DNA of 42,430 nucleotides from assembly GCA_013288745.1 (NCBI GenBank), contig JABDBG010000004.1:1-42430 (forward strand). The letters run 5' to 3'. Position 1 is the first letter of the stretch. Each line of letters begins with the position of its first letter. This document shows, piece after piece, positions 8,699 through 18,103 of the stretch. The stretch is from Bacteroidota bacterium. Its GTDB lineage: Bacteria > Bacteroidota > Bacteroidia > Chitinophagales > Chitinophagaceae. The notes below the pieces were generated by a model. The model ran no database searches, had not been told where the DNA came from, and saw only the letters and a list, made by a program, of their open reading frames with translations. The position numbers and the translations under genes were made by a program.

Positions 8699-9943
8699 TT
8701 AATTATTTAAACCGGGAGCAATAAAATCATTGATGGCTTCAATATACTGACAGCCATGTTGATTTTGTACGCGAAGTTTTGCAGCCATTCCATTAATTAC
8801 TTTCTGGATTTTTTCCTGAGCATTAACAGGGCTTGCAGGTGAGGGTATATCTTGTGATGCACTGCAATACAATTTGCAGGCGTGCATTCCCTGTAATTTA
8901 GTTTTAACCGCTTTTAATACCGGTACATTTTTGCGCATTTCGTGCCATAGCACAAACTCGTGTATATGTTCAAGAATGATCGCTTTTGCTTTTGGAACTT
9001 CAGCTTCTCTTCTTTGCAGGGTAACGTCTTTTATTTTTGATAGTTCATCAACGTTGATGAGTGTTACATTCGGTAATTGTTGTGCAGCTATTTCAACATT
9101 ATAAGGAATAGATAAGTCAATGATCAGCTTCTTGCAGGTATTTTCTACATGAGATTTTAAAATAACCGGATCGGTTGCATTCGTTGCTACTAAAATAATA
9201 TCAGCATCTTTAACTTGTGCAGCAAGATCATTCATGGAGGCAGATAATAAACCTAATTCATTAGCCAGCTCCGCAGCTTTATCTTCTGTGCGATTAATTA
9301 AGGTGATATTTTTTGTATCAAGATAATCAACCATATTCTTGCAGGTATTGCGCCCGATCTTTCCGGTACCTAACAAAACGATCTTTTTATCTGCAATATT
9401 TGTGATGGTCTCTTTAATATATTGAACAGCTGCAAAAGAAACGGAAACAGTGCCTCCGCTTAATTGAGTTTCTGTTTTAATTTGTTTAGATGACTGCAAA
9501 ACGCTGTTCACTAATCTTTCCAAATAACAACCGATGAAATCATGCTCTTTGGAAAGTTTTACGGCTAGTTTTATCTGACCAACAATTTCATAATCCCCGA
9601 GTATCTGAGAATCCAGACCTGCTGCTACATTGAACAAATGTTCGATCGCTTTTCCACCTTGTTTGATATAAGATAATTTGCAAAATGTTTCAAGAGAACC
9701 TTCCGTTTGTGTAGTTAGGAGTTCACATAATTTGGAAGCATCTTCAGCAAAACCATAAATCTCTGTACGGTTGCAGGTTGATACAACAAACAATTCGCTC
9801 AAACCATATTGAGGTGCTAAAGAAAGAAGTTGAAGGTATTGGTCTTTATTGATGGCAAACTGTCCGCGAACAGCTGCATCCGTTTTTCTATAATTAACGC
9901 CAGCGATAAAAAATTGTGATATCTCGGTTAGTTGGTGCTGCAT
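8699..9943 (-). CDS. hemA: Glutamyl-tRNA reductase
   Basis: Reduces glutamyl-tRNA(Glu) with NADPH to glutamate-1-semialdehyde, the first step of the C5 pathway. 414 residues. The catalytic cysteine C57 is in VVSTCNRTEIYGF, followed by LDSQILGDYEIVGQIK and an NADP-binding Rossmann segment, KIVLLGTGKIGRNTC. A C-terminal helical dimerisation domain completes it. It is first in the minus-strand hem series, 8 bases upstream of hemC, behind a TAATTTTG promoter element, and divergent from hemH. The partner enzyme HemL is not in the window. Confidence 0.96.
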   Translation of the reverse strand: MQHQLTEISQFFIAGVNYRKTDAAVRGQFAINKDQYLQLLSLAPQYGLSELFVVSTCNRTEIYGFAEDASKLCELLTTQTEGSLETFCKLSYIKQGGKAIEHLFNVAAGLDSQILGDYEIVGQIKLAVKLSKEHDFIGCYLERLVNSVLQSSKQIKTETQLSGGTVSVSFAAVQYIKETITNIADKKIVLLGTGKIGRNTCKNMVDYLDTKNITLINRTEDKAAELANELGLLSASMNDLAAQVKDADIILVATNATDPVILKSHVENTCKKLIIDLSIPYNVEIAAQQLPNVTLINVDELSKIKDVTLQRREAEVPKAKAIILEHIHEFVLWHEMRKNVPVLKAVKTKLQGMHACKLYCSASQDIPSPASPVNAQEKIQKVINGMAAKLRVQNQHGCQYIEAINDFIAPGLNN

Positions 9944-9971
9944 GTTAAAACTCAGTTCTGAAATTCTGTTA

Positions 9972-9979
9972 CAAAATTA
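9972..9979 (-). promoter_or_regulatory. -7 promoter element for hemA
   Basis: On the minus strand it reads TAATTTTG, the TAnnTTTG element of Bacteroidota promoters. Transcription would begin roughly 20 bases ahead of the hemA ATG. A convincing TTTG -33 element is not seen at the right distance. Confidence 0.5.
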
Positions 9980-10317
9980 ACTTCCGGTATTCGTGTTTAC
10001 TAATTTGTATGTCATTGGTTTGTCATTTCTATTACTGATTTTTATCAGGTTTAAAGTAACAGTCTGTATGATGTACGCTTTTAAATGAAACTTGGTTTTT
10101 TAAATAGTGCACCGTATTAATCTCAATTCTAATATAGCACCCATTTTAAAGGAATTTAGGAAAGATGGATTCGCCGAAAAGCTTTATAGCATTATCTTTT
10201 ATGGAATTGAAGTTAATTTTGAAATTTGTAAAAGAAATAATGACAAACTATTTTAGTTATCCTTGCGTACATTTAAAATCTCTTACCTGATTGTAACTAT
10301 TATGATGAGTCTGTGGT

Positions 10318-10325
10318 TACATTTG
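10318..10325 (+). promoter_or_regulatory. -7 promoter element for hemH
   Basis: TACATTTG lies 16 bases before the hemH ATG. A TTG at 10291 is 24 bases upstream, slightly further than usual for a -33 element. Confidence 0.5.
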
Positions 10326-10341
10326 CAAAATAGTTTACAAT

Positions 10342-11361
10342 ATGAGTGCAACAAAACGAGGAATAGTATTGATGAATCTGGGGTCTCCCGATTCAACAGA
10401 GGTAAAGGATGTAAGACGGTACCTGAATGAGTTTTTGATGGATGAGCGCGTGATCGATACGCCGTATGTTTTAAGGTTGTTGTTAGTAAAGGGATTGATA
10501 ACGCCAACACGCGCGCCTAAATCTGCGGAGGCTTATAAAACCATTTGGACAAAAGAAGGTTCTCCATTGATCGTTTTTACAAAACAATTGCAGGCAGCAT
10601 TGCAAAAGCTGGTAGAAGAACCTGTTGAAATTGCCATGCGGTACGGAAGTCCCACGCCGCAGGAAGCATTTGATAATTTGCTTCGCAAGAATCCGGATAT
10701 TGAAGAAGTAGTAGCAGTGCCGCTTTACCCGCACTACGCCATGTCATCTTACGAAACAGCAGTAGCGCATGCTAAAGAAACTTACAAAAAGAACGGCTAC
10801 AAGTTTCAATTGAAATTTGTAGAGCCTTATTATAATGATGCTGATTATATTAATGCACTGGCTGATAATATGCGCCCGTATTTGCAAAAAGAATACGATC
10901 ATATTTTATTCAGCTATCATGGCGTTCCAGGCAGGCACATTAAAAAAAGTGATATCACCGGAAACCACTGTCTCACAGTAGCAGACTGTTGCAATGTGGC
11001 TTCACCTGCACATGCACATTGTTACCGTCACCAATGTTTTACGACAACAAGATTGGTAACGGATCAACTACAAATTCCTAAAGATAAATTCAGCATCTCT
11101 TTTCAATCAAGACTAGGAAAAGGATGGCTGGAACCATTTACAGATATACGTTTAGAGCAAATGCCAAGAGAAGGGATCAAAAAGCTCCTGATCATTTGTC
11201 CGGCTTTTGTAAGTGATTGTTTAGAAACTTTAGAAGAGATCGAAGATCGCGGGAGAGAAATTTTTTTGCATGCAGGAGGTGATAAATACACTATGATCCC
11301 TTGCTTAAATACGAACCCGTTATGGGTGGCAACTTTAAAGAAATTAATTGCTGAATGCTAA
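10342..11361 (+). CDS. hemH: Ferrochelatase
   Basis: Inserts Fe2+ into protoporphyrin IX to give protoheme (or acts on coproporphyrin in other lineages; the HemF/HemJ genes here point to the protoporphyrin route). At 339 residues it is of normal length. The N-terminus RGIVLMNLGSPD, the catalytic histidine segment SYHGVPGRHIKKSD, FQSRLGKGWLEP and CPAFVSDCLETLEEI are ferrochelatase hallmarks. The cysteines in CLTVADCC and HCYRHQC follow the histidine segment, as in several bacterial ferrochelatases. It is divergent from hemA and is followed after 95 bases by hemJ. Confidence 0.95.
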   Translation: MSATKRGIVLMNLGSPDSTEVKDVRRYLNEFLMDERVIDTPYVLRLLLVKGLITPTRAPKSAEAYKTIWTKEGSPLIVFTKQLQAALQKLVEEPVEIAMRYGSPTPQEAFDNLLRKNPDIEEVVAVPLYPHYAMSSYETAVAHAKETYKKNGYKFQLKFVEPYYNDADYINALADNMRPYLQKEYDHILFSYHGVPGRHIKKSDITGNHCLTVADCCNVASPAHAHCYRHQCFTTTRLVTDQLQIPKDKFSISFQSRLGKGWLEPFTDIRLEQMPREGIKKLLIICPAFVSDCLETLEEIEDRGREIFLHAGGDKYTMIPCLNTNPLWVATLKKLIAEC

Positions 11362-11363
11362 TA

Positions 11364-11444
11364 AGCTGAATGCGTAACGCTGAAAGCTACATGCAAAACA
11401 ATACTTTTGTATTCGCATTAAGCCCCAAGCATTGAGCGTTAAGC
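11364..11444. repeat. Intergenic word repeat, GCTTAACGC/GCATTAAGC family
   Basis: The hemH-hemJ gap is filled by two arms of 7-8 base words. The left is like GCTGAATGCGTAACGCTG and the right like GCATTAAGC..GCGTTAAGC, roughly reverse complements around the core AATAC-TTTT-GTATT. The same words and an AATAC-n-GTATT core occur at 29901-29977. Confidence 0.65.
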
Positions 11445-11456
11445 AAAATAAAAAGA

Positions 11457-11990
11457 ATGTATAACTACGTAAAAGCGCTTCATATCATTTTTATTGTAAC
11501 CTGGTTCAGCGGGATGTTTTACATACCCCGTTTGTTTATTTACAATACGGAAGCGGGTGATAAACCTGAAATTGAAAAGGAGATATTACGCAGGCATTTT
11601 TCCGTAATGATCAAACGTTTATGGTTTGGTATTACCTGGCCTTCTGCCATACTCACCCTTATTTTTGGTACCTGGATGGGCTTTTTGTACGGAAGTATTC
11701 CCGAATGGCTTGCCATTAAACTCTGTTTTGTAGTGGGTTTATACATTTATCATTTCACTTTACAGAAGATATATGCCGAGCAAATAAAGGGCATTTTTCG
11801 CTATACTTCCCAGCAATTGCGTATCTGGAACGAGGTCGCCACTATCTTTTTGATCGCTATTGTAATGATGGCAGTGGTAAAACAAGCCATGAGCCTGGTT
11901 TGGGGTATACTCGGACTGGTATTATTCATCATTTTATTGATGAGTGCCATCAGAATTTATAAGATCGTCCGTTCTAAAAAATCAGAATAG
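11457..11990 (+). CDS. hemJ: Protoporphyrinogen IX oxidase, HemJ type (CopD-like membrane protein)
   Basis: A 177-residue membrane protein of the UPF0093/HemJ family, which oxidises protoporphyrinogen IX to protoporphyrin IX in bacteria without HemG or HemY. The first helix reads YNYVKALHIIFIVTWFSGM and carries the conserved histidine (H9). It is followed by FYIPRLFIY, then IKLCFVVGLYIYHF with the conserved lysine and histidine, and four to five membrane spans in all. The position after hemH makes HemJ more likely than a generic CopD protein: HemF, HemJ and HemH perform the last three steps. No terminator is obvious after it. Confidence 0.88.
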   Translation: MYNYVKALHIIFIVTWFSGMFYIPRLFIYNTEAGDKPEIEKEILRRHFSVMIKRLWFGITWPSAILTLIFGTWMGFLYGSIPEWLAIKLCFVVGLYIYHFTLQKIYAEQIKGIFRYTSQQLRIWNEVATIFLIAIVMMAVVKQAMSLVWGILGLVLFIILLMSAIRIYKIVRSKKSE

Positions 11991-12066
11991 CCATTTTTAT
12001 TGTTTTCCATTGATTTTGAACTGCTTGGATAATCTAAAAAGATTTCCACGATTTGAATTTGTATAG

Positions 12067-12074
12067 TATCTTTG
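12067..12074 (+). promoter_or_regulatory. -7 promoter element of the cys operon
   Basis: TATCTTTG fits TAnnTTTG. Transcription would start near 12081, about 17 bases ahead of the cysteine-rich leader peptide and about 150 bases ahead of cysH. No good TTTG lies at the usual -33 distance (one at 12052-12055 is too close). Confidence 0.5.
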
Positions 12075-12097
12075 CTGCTCATTTTTATAGTTAAAGT

Positions 12098-12163
12098 ATG
12101 TTATTTACGGCTTCCATTATGGGTATGTGCAATTGCTGCAGCATCAAGGTCTATTGTTGTTAA
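12098..12163 (+). CDS. Cysteine-rich leader peptide of the cys operon
   Basis: A 21-codon frame (ATG 12098, TAA 12161-12163) whose last 14 residues read MGMCNCCSIKVYCC: five cysteines, four of them in CC pairs, with the final pair directly before the stop. A second in-frame ATG at 12119 would give just those 14 residues. It sits between a TAnnTTTG promoter element and cysH, first gene of the sulfate-to-cysteine operon. Ribosome stalling at scarce Cys-tRNA is the classical logic of attenuation leaders, and cysteine-rich leaders ahead of sulfur genes are known from mycobacteria. I know of no described case in this phylum. No homology could be checked. Confidence 0.7.
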   Translation: MLFTASIMGMCNCCSIKVYCC

Positions 12164-12181
12164 GCCTTTTGGTTTTTACTT
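12109..12181 (+). promoter_or_regulatory. Possible attenuator: alternative pairings around the leader peptide
   Basis: AAGCC (12162-12166), which starts in the leader stop codon, can pair with GGTTT just downstream. This makes a small hairpin with a TTTT loop followed by a T-rich run. It can instead pair with GGCTT at 12109-12113, ahead of the cysteine codons. CCTT (12165-12168) could also pair with AAGG (12146-12149) inside the peptide. The pairings exclude each other, as in attenuators, but the stems are short, and folding energies were not computed. Confidence 0.35.
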
Positions 12182-12233
12182 CAATCCCGTAATAATCAGT
12201 ATTCTCTCAACTTGTACAGTTAAATAACAAAAA

Positions 12234-12998
12234 ATGACAAACAATCCTCTTCAAAATAGCACGTCTGAATTACTCCACCAGTCAAGTGGACTAAGCATCG
12301 CTGAATTCATCAAAGTCTTGGTGGACAAATATCCCGGAAAGGTCACATTTTCTTCAAGCTTTAGTTTTGAAGACCAGGTGATCACACACGAGATATTACA
12401 CAATAAACTGGATGTCAAAATATTTACTTTAGATACGGGCCGTTTATTTGCAGAAACTTATTCTGTTTGGAACAGCACGAACGAAAAATACCACACATAT
12501 ATCAAAGGGTATTACCCTCAGGCAGAAGAACTGGGGAAATTTGTGCAGGAAAAAGGCCCCAATTCTTTTTACGAATCAATCGATAACAGAAAAGGCTGTT
12601 GCTTTATCCGTAAGGTTGAGCCTTTAAGAAGAGCATTGGCAGGAAATGCGATCTGGATAACAGGTTTACGTGCTGAGCATTCTCCCGACAGACAAAATAT
12701 TCCATTAGTTGAATGGGATGAAGTTAACCAAATCATCAAGTACAATCCAATTTTACATTGGTCAACCGAAGAAGTTAGAAAATATATCAACGATAACAAT
12801 GTTCCCTACAATCCTTTACACGATAGAGGTTTTGTAAGCATCGGGTGTGCGCCATGTACACGTGCCATCAAGCCGGGAGAAGATTTCAGGGCTGGGCGAT
12901 GGTGGTGGGAAGATGCAGCGAATAAAGAATGTGGTTTGCATGTACATGGTGATGTGGAAGTAAATGCAGATGTTGAGAAAAGCGCTTTTAATGTTTAA
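12234..12998 (+). CDS. cysH: Assimilatory adenylylsulfate (APS) reductase
   Basis: Reduces activated sulfate to sulfite with thioredoxin or glutaredoxin. The 254-residue protein has FSSSFSFEDQVITH (PP-loop-like substrate site) and the catalytic cysteine C233 in ECGLH. It also has the cysteines C122-C123 and C205-x2-C208 (GCC and GCAPC) that bind a [4Fe-4S] cluster. That CC...CxxC set marks the APS-using branch rather than E. coli-type PAPS reductase, which agrees with the absence of an APS kinase in the operon. It is first in the operon after the cysteine-rich leader, with cysD 26 bases downstream. Confidence 0.93.
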   Translation: MTNNPLQNSTSELLHQSSGLSIAEFIKVLVDKYPGKVTFSSSFSFEDQVITHEILHNKLDVKIFTLDTGRLFAETYSVWNSTNEKYHTYIKGYYPQAEELGKFVQEKGPNSFYESIDNRKGCCFIRKVEPLRRALAGNAIWITGLRAEHSPDRQNIPLVEWDEVNQIIKYNPILHWSTEEVRKYINDNNVPYNPLHDRGFVSIGCAPCTRAIKPGEDFRAGRWWWEDAANKECGLHVHGDVEVNADVEKSAFNV

Positions 12999-13024
12999 TA
13001 AGTAAGAAAGAACAAAATAAGAAT

Positions 13025-13932
<908 letters not shown>

Positions 13933-13933
<1 letters not shown>

Positions 13934-14012
13934 TTTGATAATTATTCGATTTGGAGATGTGATCATGTAAAACTTTCAATCATCACATCATCAAATTACC
14001 AAATCACCAAAT
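13933..14012. repeat. Inverted repeat between cysD and cysN, ATTTGGTGAT words
   Basis: Two 34-base arms (13933-13966 and 13979-14012) are imperfect reverse complements built from words like ATTTGATAATT and GATTTGGAGATG. The second arm complements to ATTTGGTGATTTGGTAATTT. A 12-base loop separates them, and the second arm ends 7 bases before the cysN ATG, so the hairpin could affect cysN translation or mRNA processing. Confidence 0.65.
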
Positions 14013-14019
14013 AGAACAT

Positions 14020-15261
14020 ATGGATATTTTAAGATTTATAACTGCAGGAAGTGTTGATGACGGAAAAAGTACATTGATCGGGCGTTTATTGTATGATAGT
14101 AAATCTATCATGATCGATCATTTAGAAGCGATAGAAAAACAAAGTAAGAATAAAGACGATGGTGAAATTGACCTGGCTTTATTAACTGACGGACTTCGTG
14201 CAGAAAGAGAACAAGGAATTACAATTGATGTAGCGTACAAATATTTCTCTACACCAAAACGTAAATTCATTATTGCTGATGCTCCGGGACATATTCAATA
14301 TACGCGTAACATGGTTACCGGCGCATCTAATTCCGACCTTGCAATTATTTTGGTGGATGCAAGACATGGAGTGATCGAACAAACACGTCGCCACTCTATC
14401 ATTACTTCTTTGTTGAATATACCGCATGTAATTATAGCAATCAATAAAATGGATCTTGTTGAATATTCACAAGACGTTTATAATAATATAGTGATCGATT
14501 ATGCGAAAGTGGCAGAAACGCTAGGATTAAAAGATATTACTTACATACCTATCAGTGCATTGAACGGAGATAATATCGTAGACAAATCGGATAAATATCC
14601 ATGGTACGAAGGGCGATCATTATTAGATATTTTAGAAACGGTAGAGTTAGCGAATGATATCAATTACAATGATCCAAGATTTCCTGTGCAATATGTAATT
14701 CGTCCGCAAACAGAAGAGCTGCACGATTATCGTGGCTACGCCGGAAAAGTGATCAGCGGTGTTTATAAAGTAGGCGATAAGGTTGTTGTTCAACCCGCAG
14801 GAATTGAAAGCACGATCAGCACTATTGAAATTGCCGGTAAAGAAGTAGCAGAAGCATTTGCACCTCAAAGCGCGATACTTCATTTAAAAGATAAGATCGA
14901 TATCAGCCGTGGCGATATCATTGTAAATAAAAATAATCAGCCGAGGGTTGAAAATGAACTTGAAGTATTGCTGTGTTGGATGGCTAACAAACCATTAGTG
15001 GTTGGCAGCAAATATTTATTACAAATAAACAGCAGGGTAGTAAGAGCGGTGATAAAAGATATTGAGTATAAATTAAACGTTAACTCTTTAGAAAAAGAAC
15101 CGGCTCCGGACCAGGCATCATTAAACGATATTATTAAAGCAACTATAAAAACAGCTTCACCCATTCCTTTTGATTCTTACAAAAAATTAAGAGTGAACGG
15201 TGGCGCTATATTGATCGATGAAACAAGCAACGTAACTGTTGGTGCTTGTATGATCCAGTAA
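14020..15261 (+). CDS. cysN: Sulfate adenylyltransferase subunit 1 (GTPase)
   Basis: An EF-Tu-like GTPase that couples GTP hydrolysis to APS formation by CysD. 413 residues. G1 is GSVDDGKSTLIGRLLYDS, G3 is DAPGHIQYTRNM and G4 is NKMDLV, and EREQGITIDVAYKYF is the switch region. The beta-barrel domains follow. It stops without a fused CysC (APS kinase) domain, so APS is not carried on to PAPS by this protein. Confidence 0.97.
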   Translation: MDILRFITAGSVDDGKSTLIGRLLYDSKSIMIDHLEAIEKQSKNKDDGEIDLALLTDGLRAEREQGITIDVAYKYFSTPKRKFIIADAPGHIQYTRNMVTGASNSDLAIILVDARHGVIEQTRRHSIITSLLNIPHVIIAINKMDLVEYSQDVYNNIVIDYAKVAETLGLKDITYIPISALNGDNIVDKSDKYPWYEGRSLLDILETVELANDINYNDPRFPVQYVIRPQTEELHDYRGYAGKVISGVYKVGDKVVVQPAGIESTISTIEIAGKEVAEAFAPQSAILHLKDKIDISRGDIIVNKNNQPRVENELEVLLCWMANKPLVVGSKYLLQINSRVVRAVIKDIEYKLNVNSLEKEPAPDQASLNDIIKATIKTASPIPFDSYKKLRVNGGAILIDETSNVTVGACMIQ

Positions 15262-15263
15262 AG

Positions 15264-15332
15264 CAGCAAGTAATAAGTAGCAAGTCGCAAGACGAACTAT
15301 TCTTGATACTTAATACTTATATCTTAATACTA
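15264..15332. repeat. Intergenic word repeat, AAGTAGCAAG family, cysN-cysE gap
   Basis: The left arm (about 15264-15293) iterates words like AGCAAGTAATAAGTAGCAAG. The right arm (about 15299-15332) complements it loosely (TTGATACTTAATACTT). The same words fill the rimM-dinB gap at 38539-38617. Confidence 0.6.
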
Positions 15333-15342
15333 AAACAGAAAC

Positions 15343-16176
15343 ATGAGTACTAATCAATTTATAAAAGACTTACACGCGCAACACTTAAAAGGAGATACTA
15401 CTTTTCCTGATAAAGAATTAGCAAAAGAATTCATCGATTCATTTTTTGAATTTTTGTTTATTCCTAATCAGCAAAGAAGGCATACGGTAGCTGATCTTGA
15501 AAAAGAATTCGAATCTTTTAAGAGCCATTTATCTACATTGATCTATGACGTAGTAGGCAATGGCGATAAAACCCAGGCTTTTACAAAAACATTTTTTGAT
15601 AAAGCACCTTCGATCTATAAGTCATTATTAAAAGATGCGGAAGCTGTATTGAAATTCGATCCTGCTGCAAGGTCAATTGAAGAAGTATTGGTAGCATACC
15701 CTGGCTTTTATGCAACAGCTGTGTATCGCTTCTCTCACCAGTTATGGATCGAGGGAGTAAAAATATTACCAAGAATGTTCTCTGAATATGCGCATAGTAA
15801 AACCGGTATTGATATTCATCCCGGTGCAGTTATCGGCGATTCATTTTTTATTGATCACGGTACAGGTATCGTAATTGGTGAAACAACGATCATTGGTAAC
15901 AATGCTAAAATATATCAGGGTGTAACTTTGGGTGCATTAAGCGTAAGCAAAGGCAAAGCGCAAACGCAAAGGCATCCGACCATTGAAGATAATGTGATCA
16001 TTTATTCGGGTGCAACAATATTAGGCGGTGATACAGTGATCGGCCATGACAGCGTGATCGGCGGAAATGTTTGGCTTACCAATAGTGTATTGCCACATTC
16101 AATTGTATACCACAAAAGCGAAATAACCATCAGAGATAAAAATCCTTTACCGGAGGCATTGAATTTTGTGATCTAA
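15343..16176 (+). CDS. cysE: Serine O-acetyltransferase
   Basis: Acetylates L-serine with acetyl-CoA to O-acetylserine, the carbon acceptor for cysteine. 277 residues. An N-terminal helical domain (1-150) precedes a left-handed beta-helix of hexapeptide repeats: IDIHPGAVIGDSFFIDHGTG, VIGETTIIGNNAKIYQGVTL, then GGDTVIGHDSVIGGNVWL. The HPGA and DHGTG segments carry the catalytic histidine and aspartate. It ends with an isoleucine (NFVI), as needed for docking of the CysE tail into cysteine synthase. It is followed by cysK after 37 bases. Confidence 0.94.
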   Translation: MSTNQFIKDLHAQHLKGDTTFPDKELAKEFIDSFFEFLFIPNQQRRHTVADLEKEFESFKSHLSTLIYDVVGNGDKTQAFTKTFFDKAPSIYKSLLKDAEAVLKFDPAARSIEEVLVAYPGFYATAVYRFSHQLWIEGVKILPRMFSEYAHSKTGIDIHPGAVIGDSFFIDHGTGIVIGETTIIGNNAKIYQGVTLGALSVSKGKAQTQRHPTIEDNVIIYSGATILGGDTVIGHDSVIGGNVWLTNSVLPHSIVYHKSEITIRDKNPLPEALNFVI

Positions 16177-16213
16177 TTAAATAAAAACTAACCAATAAAT
16201 AATAGCTACTTCA

Positions 16214-17125
16214 ATGAAAGCAGATAACATTTTACAAACCATTGGCAATACACCACATGTTCGTCTTAATAAATTATTCGGGGCAGACCATGAAGTTTGG
16301 ATCAAATTAGAAAAAACAAATCCGGGCGCGAGTATTAAAGATCGTATCGCTTTATCGATGATCGAAGATGCCGAGAAAAAAGGCTTGTTGAAGAAAGACA
16401 GTGTTATCATTGAACCTACTTCCGGTAATACGGGGATCGGTTTAGCATTGGTTGCTGCAGTAAAAGGATATAAAATAATTTTAGTGATGCCGGAAAGTAT
16501 GAGCATCGAACGTAGAAGATTGATGGCATTATACGGAGCCGAATTTGTTTTAACACCCCGTGAAAAAGGAATGAAAGGCGCGATAGAAAAAGCAAGTGAA
16601 TTAGTAACATCCACACCTAATGCATGGATGCCACAACAATTCGACAATCCGGCTAACACCGAGATACATAGAAAAACAACCGCCCTGGAAATTGAAAAAG
16701 ATTTTCCGGATGGATTAGATTATATTATTACAGGCGTTGGTACAGGCGGACATATTACAGGTGTTGCTGAAGTACTAAAAAAGAAATGGCCCAAATTAAA
16801 AGTATTTGCTGTTGAACCCGAACTATCTCCGGTGATCAGTGGCGGAACACCCGGCCCTCACCCTTTACAGGGTATTGGTGCAGGTTTTATTCCTTCAATT
16901 TTGAATAAAGATATTTTAGATGGCGTGATACAAGTGAGCAAAGATGAAGCATTCTCTTACGCACAACGTATCGCCAAAGAAGAAGGCATTTTAGTGGGCA
17001 TATCAACAGGCGCGTCATTAGCAGCTGTTGCAAAAAAATTAAAAGACATTCCTAAAAAATCAAGAATACTGACATTTAATTACGATACTGGAGAAAGATA
17101 TTTATCAATTGAGGGATTGTTTTAA
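16214..17125 (+). CDS. cysK: Cysteine synthase (O-acetylserine sulfhydrylase)
   Basis: A PLP enzyme that makes cysteine from O-acetylserine and sulfide. 303 residues. The PLP lysine is in [11 protein letters not shown], the substrate loop is [15 protein letters not shown], the phosphate-binding glycines are in [10 protein letters not shown], and [11 protein letters not shown] matches CysK more than CysM. It acts right after CysE and the sulfite reductase encoded in the same operon. The 93-base gap to cobA is filled with an AT-rich repeat. Confidence 0.94.
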   Translation: MKADNILQTIGNTPHVRLNKLFGADHEVWIKLEKTNPGASIKDRIALSMIEDAEKKGLLKKDSVIIEPTSGNTGIGLALVAAVKGYKIILVMPESMSIERRRLMALYGAEFVLTPREKGMKGAIEKASELVTSTPNAWMPQQFDNPANTEIHRKTTALEIEKDFPDGLDYIITGVGTGGHITGVAEVLKKKWPKLKVFAVEPELSPVISGGTPGPHPLQGIGAGFIPSILNKDILDGVIQVSKDEAFSYAQRIAKEEGILVGISTGASLAAVAKKLKDIPKKSRILTFNYDTGERYLSIEGLF

Positions 17126-17129
17126 AAAA

Positions 17130-17214
17130 TTAGCAATTAAAAATAGTTGCAATTAATAAGTCTCTGTTGAATCATAATAATTATTAATTCTTAATTACTA
17201 ATTATTAATTAAAA
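17130..17214. repeat. AT-rich word repeat upstream of cobA
   Basis: TTAATTACTAATTATTAATTAAAA (17191-17214, key words TTAATTACTAATT and TTAATTAAAA) recurs with one mismatch upstream of cysI at 19890-19913. The left half of this gap (AATTAGCAATTAAAAATAG) is loosely complementary, so a long weak hairpin is possible. Confidence 0.6.
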
Positions 17215-17218
17215 TAAA

Positions 17219-18070
17219 ATGACAGCTAACAGCACAAATATTAAAAAAGGTAAAGTTATCTTGGTAGGCGCAGGTCCCGGTGATCCTGAACTTATCACGA
17301 TGAAAGCTGTGCGTTATCTGCAACAGGCAGATATTGTGTTGACGGATAGATTAGTGAGCACTGATATTATCAAACAATATGTAAAAGAAGAAGCGGAAGT
17401 AATTTATGTAGGTAAGCAATGCCGCAGAGGTTATTCAACGCCACAGGAAAGTATCAATTCATATTTAGTTGAATACGCAAACGAAGGAAAATCAGTAGTG
17501 CGCTTAAAAGGCGGCGATGTTTCTATCTTCTCTAATATTTTAGATGAATTGCAAACACTGGTCGCAAATGAAATTGAATACGAAATAGTTCCCGGCGTTA
17601 CAGCTGCTTTAGGTGCCGCAGCATATGCAGGCATTCCTTTAACGGCAAGAGACTATTCAACAGCGGTTCGTTTTCTTACTTTATACAAATCTGATATCGT
17701 TACGGAGGAATACTGGAAACAGTTAGCTGCTACTACGGATACGTTGGTGTTTTATATGTCCAGCGAAACATTGAACAGTGTAGTAGAAAATTTGGTAAAG
17801 AATAATATTGCAGCAGATAAATTATTAGCAGTTGTTGAACAGGCAACCACACCACTACAAACTGTTCATGTAACTAACCTGTATGAGTATACAGAGACAT
17901 TAAAAGGTCGAACATTCATTTCACCTTCTTTAGTGATCATTGGCAAAGTGGTACAACTGTATGAAAAATTCGCATGGCTATCCAACAGCGGCAGTAAAGA
18001 GCATTATTTTAAACCTGTAGGGAAAATCGATGCACTAACACAAGAACAACAGGCCAAACAAGCTTCATAA
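17219..18070 (+). CDS. cobA: Uroporphyrinogen-III C-methyltransferase (SUMT)
   Basis: Methylates uroporphyrinogen III twice with SAM to precorrin-2, the first step to siroheme. 283 residues. The SAM-binding motif is VGAGPGDPELITMKA, followed by DIVLTDRLV, VRLKGGDVSIFSN, EIVPGVTAALGAAAYAGIPL, and TLVFYMSSETL near the end. There is no fused precorrin-2 dehydrogenase/ferrochelatase domain, so that step must be encoded elsewhere. Placement between cysK and cysJ shows its product serves sulfite reductase. Confidence 0.95.
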   Translation: MTANSTNIKKGKVILVGAGPGDPELITMKAVRYLQQADIVLTDRLVSTDIIKQYVKEEAEVIYVGKQCRRGYSTPQESINSYLVEYANEGKSVVRLKGGDVSIFSNILDELQTLVANEIEYEIVPGVTAALGAAAYAGIPLTARDYSTAVRFLTLYKSDIVTEEYWKQLAATTDTLVFYMSSETLNSVVENLVKNNIAADKLLAVVEQATTPLQTVHVTNLYEYTETLKGRTFISPSLVIIGKVVQLYEKFAWLSNSGSKEHYFKPVGKIDALTQEQQAKQAS

Positions 18071-18103
18071 AAAACTAACTGAACTAACAAATAATAAAAG
18101 GAA

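Larger units (their letters stand above)
9944..10341. other. Divergent intergenic region between hemA and hemH
   Basis: A 398-base region. It holds -7 promoter elements at both ends: TAATTTTG on the minus strand (9972-9979) for hemA and TACATTTG on the plus strand (10318-10325) for hemH. In the middle is a possible 41-codon frame (ATG 10165, TGA 10288-10290) preceded by AGGAAAG; it matches nothing I know and is probably chance. No terminator or RNA gene is evident. Confidence 0.5.

Noticed and set aside
10165..10290. A 41-codon frame with AGGAAAG upstream in the hemA-hemH gap
   Set aside because: No recognisable domain, ends inside the hemH promoter region, and AT-rich gaps of this size often hold such frames.
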